Assembly: GCA_037957365.1 (NCBI GenBank)
Contig: JARHVA010002005.1
Location: 2,003,501 to 2,067,500 of the forward strand
DNA: 64,000 nt
Reading direction: 5' to 3'
Source of the DNA: Torreya grandis
Lineage: Eukaryota; Streptophyta; Pinopsida; Cupressales; Taxaceae
The notes under the pieces are model-generated. The model saw nothing but the letters and a program-made list of their open reading frames with translations. It was not told the origin of the DNA and did not search any database. Positions 1 to 11,583 of this stretch are shown here, one piece after another. The position numbers and the translations under genes were made by a program. Every line of letters begins with the position of its first letter. Within the stretch, counting starts at the first letter, position 1.

Positions 1-1009
1 AGTCACCTTTTTGAATAGCTCACATAGAGAAGTTGTAGATTTGATATGGTGAGATTGACAGGAAATTTATTAGCTTAATTATTCTATTAATTATTTTATA
101 ATTAATTAGCATCAATTAAATTCATTAAATGACTATATTATTTTTTAGTCATTAAACATATTCATTCCTTTTTAGAATTAATATTTGTGTGCAAATGTAA
201 ATTGAAAAGATCATTTAATATTATGAATTTACCCAAATAAAAAGTATATAAAAAATGGGAAAATATATGACTTTCCATATTATAAAGGGAAAGATGGTAC
301 ACAAGCAAAAAATATAGATTTCATAGAGGTTCTTCTTCTTTTCCTTAATCTCTTGGAGAGAACAAGCTACAAATTTGTGTGGAGTATGCTATTTACTGAT
401 TAGAGTAATGAAATACAAGCAAGTAGGTGAGAATCTTTTAAAGGTTTGTAGATTTTAATTTTCTTTGTTTATGAATTAAAATTTCCTATTCGTGAGCAAA
501 GACTCCATTAAATTTCTACATTTATTTTGTTATGTGAAACAATGGTGTTTCCCAAACTTTGTGTTGAGAGCCTCCATGGATGATCTTCCTTGATGTCCAT
601 AAGTTTTTGAATGTTTGATCTCAATGTAATTTCATACCAAGTGTGTGTAATCGGGCTTGTGAGGAGACTTTGTGCTTCCAAGCATACCTTGTGTTCCAAA
701 AACCCTCACTGCTCATATGTTCATTCTTATGTGAAAGGAAGAATTTTTACTTTTATTACTTATTCTTGAGTTATCCCAGTGTCTCCACTTTTATCCTAGT
801 ATGGGTTTCACTTGTTTTCTCCTTTTATTTTCTTTTTTGTTTCCTTTCATGCTTTCAAGTAAAAAGTACAAAAACCCGCACCCACCTCCCACCTCCATGC
901 CCCCCCTCCCCCAAAATCATTCATATCATATGAGGGAACTACCCCTCTCAAAAGAAGAGGAGATTCACCATTCCCATGGTGATTTATCCAATTGTTAGAG
1001 AATTGGTTT
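1..1009. other. No gene recognised (spacer)
   Basis: AT-rich spacer downstream of the minus-strand relic G0. The short open frames here are hydrophobic, Phe/Leu-rich translations without family motifs. It may be the 3' untranslated part of the element that carried G0, but I see no LTR boundary. Confidence 0.5.
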
Positions 1010-3440
1010 CACTTCACATTGGGTGAGTCACAAACCAAGAAATATCAAAAGTGCTCTTTTTTCTACTAATAACTATGGTTGGATCTACTAGGTACATAGT
1101 TTGTGTTAGAGGAATTTGTTGTTGTTAGGTGCCTGCTTGAGTCTATGTAGCTACCTTCCTCTATCAAAGAATTTGCTGGAGTTGTTATGGTGGAATGAAT
1201 TGAGGTACCTCCACTAGTTAAGCAATAGATGTATCAATCTATGTAAGATCTTGCTTCAACATCTTCCAATCTGTGAGGGCCTCATGCATCAAGGAAATTA
1301 AGATACATAGTAGAGTTTAGATCAAAATCAAATTTTGCACATCATATTTTTCAATGGAGATGAGTGGTTTTGCATTTGACATTTTGAGTTGAATGTCTAA
1401 CACTAGCTCATCTAATTGGTTTTCAGCCATTTGAGTTTAAATTCTTACAAATGTATTGTGCATTATCTCATTGTTCCATATTTTGAGCTTTTACATAGTG
1501 CTATCTCTGACATCCAACATTTGCTTGAGTGCAATGCTCATTGTGCATTGAGTAACCATTTGATCATATAATATTGATTTGACTTTATTATCTAATGTGA
1601 ACTCAAGTTTTTTAGTAGCCAATAATTGATTTGGGTGTTGCCTCAAATTGATCATTCCTTGGCTTATCTACTTATCTTGCTACATAGTGGTCACTAAAAC
1701 CAACTCATATTATTCTAACAGCCCATAAATTATCTTTATCTTCATTATTAAGTCATACCCATATGTGCATAGTGTTTATATTTTTTGCATGGCCAACCAA
1801 TCTTTAGTAAGTTACCTCAATAGGGTTATGACTTATTTATTTGTAGACATTACCTGGTCACCTAACACCTGCATAACCAAATTAGGTCAAGTACTATCTA
1901 TCAATTTGCATGCATTTTTTAGTTAATTATTGATGTCTATGTTATCATCACATAACCTTATCAATTCATGTTCTAAGTTTGGTGCGTTCTATGCAATTGA
2001 CTATCGGAACATAGTTATGCCTTCAATTTAATTTGACAATGGTAATTGGGACACATCTAAGTTATTTCTAGAGTAGTTGTGGTAAGTGTCATGGATGTGA
2101 TAAGAGTTGTAGATGGAACCAGTGTGAATTATGCTAAAGGAAGAGCAAAAGTGGTTTGTTGGGTGGATGTTTTGGTAACATCCCACAACCACTGGCTAAC
2201 AATTTGAGGCTTTCTCTATAAGGGCTCTTCCTATGCACCTAATTGTGTTGTCATCTTATGTTGTGTTATAGACTCCTCTTCCTTATTGGATTTAACCTTA
2301 GCCTTGGATTTAACATCTACCTTAGATTGAGCTTTGTCTTGTGCCTCAATCTTAGCCTTATCCTTAGCTTCAATTTTAGTTTTAGCTTTGGCATCCACCT
2401 CAACCTTAACTTTGCATCAACTTTAGCCTTGGATTTATTTAGAGTTGCTTTATCCTCGCCTACTTACTTCATTTGTGTTTCCTTGGTATTTTATTCTACT
2501 TCCTCTCTCTACCATTGCATAACTTGTGCCTCTTGTTATTTCCTACCTACTTCTTACTATTTTATCCCTGCCTTTACTTCTCTAGCTTGATTTTTATGAG
2601 CCTCTACTTCCTCATCTTATTTTTTTCAAGCTTCTTCTTTCTCAAATTTCATCTTCACAACCTTAACTTCCTCAACCTATTTTTTGATAGCCTCTGCTTC
2701 TTCATCCTACTTCTATGCAACCTCTACTTCTTTAACTTGCTTTTGCATAGCCTTTGCTTCTTTGGCCTACTATTTCCATTTTTACTCTTGTGTAACTTGG
2801 TGTTATTGTCATTACACCTCTTGTACAACTACTTTTTTTTTTTTTAGATTCTTCTTTATTTTTTTTCTCCTCCTTTTCTTTTCATCCCTCTTCATTGATC
2901 CTGTGGGTCTTCTTGTTATTATACAACTTCTTTATGTGGCTCAGCCTGAGGTAAACTTTTTATTACCATCTCCTCCATTTCCTCTAGTAGATTGAGTATG
3001 GTGACTATTTGAGTTTCTTATGAGGAGGTTGATTCTATCACATTACCTCATGACACAAAAATCTTCTTCTTTGATACTAGTAGAGGAGTTAGGGACTCAA
3101 ATCTCTTCAAAGATTTGGTCTATATTTGTTACTGTGAAGCTTATGTTTGTTGCACACTAGTCCCTTATGCTACTTCACCAAAAGACACCATCCTTTCACT
3201 AACATGTTGTGATGTAATTATTGAAAAATGAGTCCTTAGATTGCACTTTATAGCTAGTAATGGACTTTCTTATGTCAATTGATCTTATTCTTACACAACT
3301 GAAGATCCCTTGATTGTATCTGTATGAAATATTATAATTGCCAATTTTTATCACATAGTTTCTTGTCCTACAATATCAACAATGACGGAAGGGGGGGTTG
3401 CATGATGTCAACCCAAAGATCATGCCTTACCTAATTTGGC
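1010..3440 (-). pseudogene. G0: decayed Lys/Glu/Gln-rich coiled-coil ORF, unrecognised, probably retroelement-derived
   Basis: Read on the minus strand this is one long coding relic of about 800 codons. The upstream part (about 3,440-2,950) is mixed. The middle (about 2,900-2,260) is extremely Lys/Glu/Ala-rich with heptad-like repeats such as KAKTKIEAKDKAKIEAQ. The downstream part (about 2,190-1,010) is a helical, Gln-rich segment ending in a Gln/Pro-rich tail. Two single-base frameshifts are visible, near 2,415 and 2,055. About 21 stops fall in the last 350 codons, nearly all TAA/TAG where Gln would fit. The layout (charged middle, long helical C-terminus) resembles G1 at 35.6-39.2 kb, so I group them, though without alignment. 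I do not recognise a family. A role as a gag-like structural protein is inference. Confidence 0.55.
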
Positions 3441-5479
3441 ACTTGATAAGTATGCATTATTTTCCAAAATAAAAAATATTTCTCCTCCTCTTTCTCATAG
3501 ACTTTAGTGCCAATGTCCTCAAGCATGGTATTCAATACTTCTTATTCCTCCACTCCCATTTCTAGTAGGTCACATTGAGCCTCTATGCTTGGAACATGTG
3601 GATTATCCAACCAGGACTTTGTTTGCTGCATCTATTTTTTGGGTGGAGAAAGTGAGGCTCTTTACATAGGTGCCTTAATTTTTCATTTCTTGTCATGGGA
3701 TAGGGCTATTGAATTTTATGGTGGTACCTATAGCTACACTTGTTATTGTGTTTTTGGATGCTTTGATGTTTGTTATTACCCTTGTGGAGGAATGTATCAA
3801 AGAGGTAGAAACTTCCTCACAACTAAAGCTTTCTATCTCCATAGTTTAGCTTGTGATTCTGCTATTTAAATGAATAATGACATTAGGGTCATACTTGGAG
3901 TGGCTAACTCATGAAATTTGATCTGAATACCATTATATAGATTTGTAATAAGCATATGTTATCACAAATATTACATGAAATCTTGTGGGATTCTTGGGTG
4001 TGTTCTGATCAGGTATATGAACTCCATCCACCATATATTAAATCACCCAAATTACTCATATTACTACCCTTTTTCATCCATATAATGTTGGCAAATATAG
4101 TGGTAATTTAGAAATCTAGAGTAATATTGACTAGTCCTAGTAGAGATTTCCACTATGTAAAGCAAAACTATAAAACCAAAAAATAATATTAAAATCTTTA
4201 TGAACCACCTAAAAGTACATTCTCAATATTGGTGGTGAGCTCTGATGCCAAAAACTCAAGACAATTAAAGTTATCTCATAGATGTATCTTGCGATACACA
4301 ATATCAATTACCCCCTTCATTACTATTTTGGTGTGTTTGGTAGTTTGTCAAAATATTTTTATGATGCATTACACCAAATATCACTCTGAAGGCATCCTCT
4401 ATTGCATCAATCAGGACTCCTCTACCTATTCTTGTGGTATACTTATCCTATATGTCTGAATGGATCAATGGTGCAGTATATTTGTATTGGAGGAGGGATT
4501 TCCCATGATTGGGGAGGCTTGTGGCTCTTACCATAGTTGGAGCGTTGATCTAGATTATAATACATTAGGATAAATGGATATCCCATTGATTATAGAGACT
4601 CAAAAGAGTGAGAATGACCTCATCTAGCTACCCAAATATAGGAAGTTTAATCAACCTTTCTATATTTGAGCCTTGTAGTGGATGTGGGAGCATTAAGGAT
4701 TTAAATTATGTCATTTATTATAGTCCTAGAGAAAATAGGGTAGATTCTTCTTGGTTAGAAAAATAAAAGGATCTAGGTTAATGTATTTAGTCTGTCATAA
4801 ACCCAAACCAATCCCCATTTATTCTTTTTGTGCATTTGTTAAAGGGGTCAATAATTGGGATCGATTTATGGTTGTTATTGTAGCTTAGGATGAACATTTT
4901 CTTTGATGATTCAGACTCTGGTATGCAATATGTGTTTAATGAGATATTTTGAAGGTAGATTGAAAAATTAACTTGTTGAAAATAGTATGTAATGTCTGAG
5001 TGTTGTTGAGATCCTTCTTTTTATAGATTTTGGTACCCAATTCCATGTAGCTGATTGTTTTAAATATAATTAATTGGGTGTGTATGCGTTATGATCCAAA
5101 ATTAATATGACTTAATAATTTATTGATGTCATGATGACCCTTTTTAAATAAATACTCTTTATGTATCCCTCAATAGTTAATTTACGTGATGTGAAATACT
5201 TCCATCTCCCTTATTTGTTTTATGACTCTAGCGGTCCATTTGCCACTCAATCTGCCTCGAGAAAGATGCAATATCTAGAAATGCCATGTCTTTAACATTA
5301 TCTAATGATCATTACTTATCCTTTCATTGTACCTATCTTATCATTTCCACCTTATCAAACTTATTTTATGACCTTTGATAGTTTGTTCTTGCTGTCCATC
5401 CTTAGTCTGCTCTAGAAGCCAATCACACGTTATGACTATAATTGCTTATTATTGGTTACGATGTGTTGCAATGCCAAAA
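3441..5479. other. No recognisable gene
   Basis: Short coding-like minus-strand stretches occur (around 3.4-3.9 kb and 4.2-4.5 kb) but without family motifs or consistent frame. They might be the upstream part of the element carrying G0. Plus-strand frames at 3,585-3,869 and 4,229-4,459 show no conserved motif and are treated as chance. Confidence 0.4.
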
Positions 5480-5849
5480 TTTCACTACACAAACATAATA
5501 CCCTAAAAAAATGAAATACACATACTAAAAAATAAAAAATATTAAATAAAATCCTAACTACATGGTGCCACTCAACACCCACTCATATTATCAACATAAT
5601 GATAAAGATTAAAGGTGGTAAGGCTTAAGCTTACAACTATTTACATGTCCTGGCAATATAGTTCCCTACAAACATTTTAACACAATCATACCTTGATGTG
5701 AAACTCATGTATAATATAAGGTATTTTTCATCTAATGCATATTTTTCTTGGGAATGTTTTAAATCTACTATCATATATCAATACTGCTTGCTCTAAATAA
5801 AATTATTTAGATCACAAGTCATGATCATGTCATGATTTTTGCCTTAATT

Positions 5850-6560
5850 TGTGTATTTTTTGTGTCCATAATGCCATATATTGACTTTATTCCATCTTAC
5901 TCAAGTCTAAAAACATTTATTTCGTAGATTCATGATCATCTAGCCTCATAATAATTATAATACATAAGCTCAAAACTATGTATTCCATAAGCATTATTGC
6001 TTCCAGACCATAAATAAGATGAAAGGGAGTGAAACCAATTGCATGCTTATAATTTTTTCTATATACCCAAATAATTAAATAAATTTGATCCTCTCAGTCA
6101 TCCCTTTACACATTATAAATCTTTATTAGTATTTTCCCCAACACCTTATTTAATGCTTCAACCTACACATTTACTTAAGAATGATATGTCATTCTTTTGT
6201 GGTGCAAAATCATAAACTCTTGAATGAGAGTCTTGATAGTATTATTGAGGAAATGTGTTCCTATATTACTAAAAATCTTAATAAAAAATCCTAACTTTGT
6301 GATGATATTTTCATATAATAACTTGGTAGCATCCTTCGTACTACAACTTGGGGTCGCAACTACTTCCACCCATTTGGTGAAGTAATTAGTTGTAATAATA
6401 AGATACTGCACATGAATTCACTTGTGAGGAGGAGATATAAGACTAATAAATTCAATTCACCATTGTTCAAATGGTTACTCCATGAGCATTATGACTAATG
6501 GCATCTCATCATGTTGATTTGGTTGTCCCATTTGCTGGCATACATTACAATGTTTAGTTA
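5850..6560 (-). pseudogene. Element A integrase (broken)
   Basis: The zinc-binding end is seen as CNVCQQMGQP near 6,540, followed by EPFEQW and the core start. The open frame 6,411-6,175 carries TTNYFTKWVE and the block that is normally SDNGTHF but here reads SNIGTHF, so the second catalytic Asp is Asn. The first catalytic Asp also appears as Glu (W-stop-IEFIS). The later part (about 6,050-5,950) keeps a TPFHLIYGLEA-like stretch that normally follows the catalytic Glu, and then a degenerate C-terminal domain. Function would be strand transfer of element cDNA; this copy is dead. Confidence 0.88.
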
Positions 6561-7334
6561 ATCTGTGTGCATATTAAACCATGTAGTCCACTAAAGACTG
6601 CTTTGTAAAATTTTCCTTGTAATGGATTCACCTGAAAAGTGACCTCATACAATTATTTTATGAGCTTCCTGAAGAATTTATGGTCATTCATGCTCTAGTA
6701 CTACTTTGTGCAACAAATCATCTCTGCCTAGCTTGTACAAAAAGCCATTGATGAGACTATATGGTAGAGCCTAAGTGACCAATTATTTTTTGTCCTCTAA
6801 ATAGTGCACAGGGAAAGTTCCTTACTCTAAGAAGTTAACAATATCCTCCATATTGTCTAGAATTATAACAACCTTGAATAAGTGCACATATGGGTATTCA
6901 TCCTCTAGTTCTTCTAATTCCTCCCCATTGTGTAATTAGATCAGATGATCTATCCCAAAATATTCTTGGCCTATCTTGACATTGATGCATAATTGAAATT
7001 ATTGAAATAGCATAAGCCACCTAGATATGCATCCTCCCAACATGGGCTTGTTAGCTAGGTAGTGTAGTGTTTGGTGATATGTAAAGAACTCAAATGGTGT
7101 AGCCAAAAAGTAATCTCAAAACTTTTGTAGTACAAACACCATAGCTAATGTATCTCTCTCAATAGTTGTATAGCTCTTTTCTATAGTTGATAGTTTCCTA
7201 CTGGCGAAATCTATGGGATGGTCTAGCCCATGGTTTTACTAAAACAATTCATACTACAATATCAAATCATCCACATGTACATGGAATGGCTTCTTTTGGT
7301 CAAGAAAAACTAGAATTGGTGTTGTTACCAACCT

Positions 7335-8110
7335 TTATTTTAGATCAATGAATGCCACTTGGCATTTTGCTATCCATTTAAAGTGTGTATCTTTACACAG
7401 TAGTTTCTCCATTGGCATTGATATAAATGCATATCCTTTGATAAATTTTATATAATATCCCATATGATTGAGAAATATGTGTACTTCTATAGATCTAGTT
7501 AGAGGTGGCATTCCTATTATTACAACAATCTTAGCTGGATAAACCAAAATATCATTGCTACATATTACATGGCCTAGAAAAAAACCAAAAAGTGTAACAA
7601 ATAGACACTTATTTAGATTCAAAGAAATGTGAAAGCATGACACTATTCTATCATTAATCATAATTTTTACAAATGTTCTCTAAACAAAAAGTAGACCAGT
7701 CATCCAAATAGACATCCAAAAAGTCATAGATGAAGTATTTGAATGCATTTAATACATCCCTGTAAAATAATGTGGGTGCATTCTTTAAGACAAAATGAAT
7801 TACCTTGTATGTGAATGATCCCCCTTCAATTGCAAACGTAGTATTATGTTGGTCTTACTTTGTGATGGGAATATGATGGTATTCACTAAAGCCATCTATG
7901 AATGAATACACTTCATACCCTATGACAGAATTAAGGACTTCATCAATGAATGTTATTGGGAATGGATCATTGATGCAAGTATCATTGAGTGTACAGTAGT
8001 CCCCACACACCTGAATCTCCCCTATTTTCTTTGGTTGGACAATGATAGGGCTCACCCATTCTAACTTTTTAACTAGATAAATGACTTCAACTTCTTACAT
8101 GTGATGCAGT
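7335..8110 (-). pseudogene. Element A reverse transcriptase (broken)
   Basis: The N-terminal part (8,110-7,855) reads WVSPIIVQPKK, then a GEIQVCGDY / DPFPITFIDEVL / EVYSFIDGFSEYH series. This is the fingers and first palm block of Ty3/gypsy RT (family pattern: RICVDYRKLN, DPFPLPFTDEVL, YSFLDGFSGY). The palm catalytic motif survives as YLDDW near 7,700 in another frame. The 7,661-7,335 frame gives the thumb and RNase H entry (LNLNKC, LGHVIC, GYYIKFIKGYA, PMEKLL). At least two frameshifts and several TAA stops interrupt it. The family is clear; activity is excluded. Confidence 0.9.
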
Positions 8111-8124
8111 TTAACCTTTACTTA

Positions 8125-9296
8125 ATTTATCAATTGTTGATGCATTCTATCTTACAGGAACCCATTGAGTCTCATTCTCTCTGAGTGCATGCACTAAGGG
8201 GTGCATTGGGAAATGGGTGGGAAGACCATTAGTGTTTCATAAGATTTTTTTCCCTTTTTACCACTTGCTATCTACACACTTGTCTCCTAAAACCATTCCC
8301 CTAAGCTTTGTCTCCTATTTTACACCCTCTTCTTGTCTTTTACCACTTTCATTAGCCCTTTCCTAACCTAACACCACTTTTTGATAGTTTACATTACATA
8401 GTAATCCCCATCAACTTTGTATTCTTATTGACAAAACTCATTAGGGTCTAGGTTGGCCCTTGGCTGACCTAGTCCATGACCTAGTTTTTTTTTTCAATTA
8501 TGATACTAGGTCAACCAAATTGACCTTGTCAGCCTAAAATTTTGGAAGGGTTTAGGGTTAGATCCAGCTATATAAACACATTCATTTCATTTTTCCATTT
8601 CTAAGATAAGAGAAAAAAAAAGTAAGATATAATGTGCATCTATTTATCCATAATTCTACTTGAAGAGTAAGATTAGTGTCTCATACTTTCTTTGGAGATA
8701 TGGATCTTGTCTTGAGGAGAAGTCCTTTAGATGAATTGATTGGTTGTGTAGCCTAGAGATGATTTATCCTCACCATCCTTACATACCATAACAACCTATT
8801 GTGAAACACCTTGGCCAAGGGAGAGATTGAGGTTTTATGGGTTCGTCTTCAAAGCTAAGTATTCCTAACTTTATTTCTCCTTTGTAAAAGTAGATATATA
8901 TGCATTTGTACTTCTCTTCCATGCATTAAGATTTTATATACATTGATGTGAGTACATGTCTTTTATGCACATTTACATTTAATGTTTATTACCCCCACTT
9001 TATGCCATAAGCTTTGATGAGCACTATATTATATTTTACTTTACTTATTATTAGTTTAGTGAATATGAAAACATAGGACCTAGTTAGGGTTACTACATAG
9101 TTTTTCTTGATTGGAGGCTTTATAACCCTCTCTAATGATATTATTTGTGGTAAAAGATCCCTTAGATAGGTCTAGCGTATCCATAATAGTCATGACCCTG
9201 ATTATATAATGTATCCCCAATTGAAAGTGTAAGTAGGATTTATCTTCTCTAAGCTAGGATTAATTCATAGATCTATTGCATTTCCCATTGCATATA
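8125..9296 (+). repeat. 5' LTR of element O (left copy)
   Basis: Matches the segment ending at 32,580 along its length. Examples are the block around 9,050-9,160 (TTAGTTTAGTGAATATGAAA and onward) and the CACCTTGGCCAAGGGAGAGA block near 8,810. A TATA box lies at 8,569. The end is set by TTGCATATA followed by a PBS-like site. The left edge is uncertain: similarity begins near TTTATCAATT (8,127), but the first 70 bases also read as minus-strand coding sequence continuous with element A RT. Confidence 0.7.
8569..8576 (+). promoter_or_regulatory. TATA box in 5' LTR of O
   Basis: CTATATAAAC lies about 440 bases into the LTR and is kept in the right copy as TTATATAAAA at 31,894. Its place is as expected for the U3/R border of a plant LTR, with transcription to the right. 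This is a position and motif call only. Confidence 0.5.
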
Positions 9297-9320
9297 TTTT
9301 GGTGAACCTAACGTGAATCT
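9297..9320 (+). other. Primer-binding-site-like sequence of O
   Basis: Directly after the LTR end lies TTTTGGTGAACCTAACGTGA. The TTTTGG start immediately inside the LTR and the GTGAACC(C)GACGTGA-like pattern fit a tRNA-primed plant Ty3/gypsy PBS. I cannot name the tRNA with certainty. It fixes the element's orientation as plus. Confidence 0.5.
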
Positions 9321-11101
9321 AACCCTGATAGGTTTTCTTTCACACCATAATTTTTGTCATCTTATTATATTTTTCCATATTTATAGAACTATCTCAAATT
9401 TGTCAATATAATTCTAATAGTCTATGCATAGTTTTAACACACATTCATATCAAAACAAATTCGTTATGTTTGTGTAAGTCTTCACCAAACACAGGTAACT
9501 AGATCAATCTAGTCGACACAATATTCTTCTTTAGTCAGATTATACTAACTAAGTTGACCTAGTTGACTTAGTTCTTTTTGGTAGTTAAATTTTACCAAGT
9601 CGACCTAGTTGACTTAGTTATTTTTGATAGTCGGGTTAAACTAACTAATTCAACCCAGTTGACTTAGTTCTTAATATTTATTTTTGGTATATAGGGTTAT
9701 GCAAACTATGTCAAGCTAGTCAACCCAGTTGGTAAAATTTCAAAGCAACATTTGAGTATCACAACATAAAAATTTGTAATCTTAACCATATTTAATCCCA
9801 CCAAGGTTCCTCTCTTTCCTCTATCATTTTAGTATTTATTTCAATTCTATTTTCTAAAAGTTAGCATCCTTAAAAATTGCAACCTTATAGCCAACTAAGT
9901 CAACTTGGTTGACTTAGTCTTGTAGCTTGTATTTTGTCTAAAAGATTAAGTCAACCTATTTGACTCTATTCTTATATAATTTGCTTCTATAGAATAGTAA
10001 TAACCTAGTTGACTCTATTCTATACTGTTTACATACAGTGTCATCTAAACTGACTCTATACCATTGTAAATCAAGTAATTAACAACTATTTGCTAGTAAT
10101 TAATTCACATTTCTTCTTCAGTTTTTTGCATGCCACATAGAATAAATAGGTGGTTTTTCAAATTATCATTATAGTTACACTATTTTAATCTTTTGTACAC
10201 ACTACCAAATCACATTATATTCAAAATGCATTTAAACACTTGTCTTCCCAAGGTCTACCTACTTAGATTTCATCACCAAGGGGGATGCTGACTTGGTTTT
10301 CTAGCTAAGTATAAATATGTGGTTAATGATATATATTATAAAATAACCCAACACCATTATCACTATATGATTTTGAAGTGAGGGGGTAGGCTCCAATACC
10401 AAACCAATACCATTGCCAACATAGATCCCTTTCAACCTCAACTACCTGAAACCAACATTAGATTGATTTTAGTTCCTTCTTACACCTAACTCTCTATCAC
10501 ATTAATTACAAACTTTATTATAACTTAAAAATACTTAATAATGATCACTTAGCTAGATTTTAATTTCAAATTGTTGTTTTCTCTCTAATATTTATATTTT
10601 TTATTATAAAACTTACACTACCCAACATTGGTGCAAGATATGTGTTATGTACTCCAACTGTACAAACCACATTGCTTTGATTGCTTGTATGTTTGATTTC
10701 ATATACTTAGAAATAATCTTTCCTATTTTCAAAACATTATCATTCTGTTCGATATAGTCTCTTATAGACTATGTTTTCACTTATTATCAGTACATAGTTG
10801 ACTTGTATGATTATGTATCCCTTTTTCCCTAATTTATCTCCTAGACTACAATACAAAGTCACCCTATATGACTCTATATCCTTTTTTGAAAGTCAGGTTA
10901 CAATGCTAAGTCGACTGGTTTGACCTTGTATCCTTATCATCTTGGTTTCATACCCTATTTTTACTAGAGAGTGAACATTTAAAAATTTGTACCCTTATCT
11001 ACCTCTTTGATTATAGATTATAGTCAACCTGGTCAACTCTATATCCTTTATACCTCTTTACCTTTGATTCGATTCATCTCCCTTAATCTTTCTCCCTCAT
11101 C
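9297..11101 (+). other. Untranslated leader of O with repeated CTAGTTGACTTAGT-type motifs
   Basis: There is no coding sequence. Between about 9,500 and 9,960 the motif GTCGACCTAGTTGACTTAGT and near copies recur, with more around 10,900-11,045. Related GTCAACC/CTAGTCC motifs occur inside both LTRs (8,440-8,530; 31,790-31,860) and near the 3' end (30,420-30,660). Such short repeats are common in long leaders of Tat-like elements. No function can be read from the sequence. Confidence 0.55.
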
Positions 11102-11583
11102 ATGAAATTACTATTTGAAGACAACATTGAGTCCAAGTTAACAGATATGATGAGATTTATCAACCCTAATATGTTCTCCCATAAGCAACTTGTCGATCCT
11201 ACCCTTAGTGAAAGTAATGTGCATGTAGCCATTTGCACTACAAACTATGGGACACCTCTTCATTCCTCTTTAGTTAGTAATTATATATTCTCCTTAGAAG
11301 ATTAACTTGTATTATGTTATAATCAGAAATGTTCTTCATCAATGAGTTTCCTCAGCATTGAGTAAAATATCATTTTACTATTTACCATCTTATGATAAGT
11401 GGTCAAACCAAGGAGCCCCATTGACTTTACCCCATATTCTCACATAGATTTGGGGACACTAAGTTATTTGCTTCTCAATCTCTTCCTTATATTTTGAATC
11501 CTGTTCATACCATGACATCTTCCTCTCTAATTTCCTCCACCTCCATGCCTAGTATCTCTACTAACATTATTGATTCTACATCT
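11102..11583 (+). pseudogene. O gag, 5' part (split by insertion of N)
   Basis: An open frame of 67 codons begins with ATG at 11,102. After stops and a frame change the reading continues as a Ser/Thr-rich stretch (TSSSLISSTSMPS and on) up to 11,583, where element N is inserted. The same Ser/Thr/Asn-rich composition resumes at 21,592, which supports one ORF broken by N. This would be the N-terminal linker of Gag ahead of the capsid-like domain. The start codon choice is tentative. Confidence 0.55.
11579..11583 (+). repeat. Target site duplication of N, left (CATCT)
   Basis: CATCT directly before the LTR start TGTTGG. It is identical to 21,587-21,591. Confidence 0.92.

Larger units (their letters stand above)
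5480..8120 (-). mobile_element. Element A: truncated Ty3/gypsy retrotransposon (RT-RNase H-INT)
   Basis: A minus-strand Ty3/gypsy pol relic. In order of transcription it holds reverse transcriptase (8.11-7.34 kb), a badly decayed RNase H and connection region (7.3-6.6 kb), and integrase (6.56-5.85 kb) with a C-terminal tail fading out near 5.5 kb. No gag, protease or LTR of its own is seen next to it. At its RT N-terminus it abuts the left 1.1-kb repeat of element O, so its upstream half is either lost or displaced beyond 32.6 kb. Stops and frameshifts throughout mean it cannot be functional. Confidence 0.85.

Noticed and set aside
643..998. Frames of 96 and 65 codons near the left edge
   Set aside because: Hydrophobic, low complexity, no motif and no counterpart elsewhere in the window.
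2243..2995. Overlapping plus-strand frames rich in Phe/Leu/Ser (115, 124 and 103 codons)
   Set aside because: They are the antisense shadow of the Lys/Glu/Ala-rich minus-strand relic G0; Lys codons AAA/AAG become Phe/Leu on the opposite strand.
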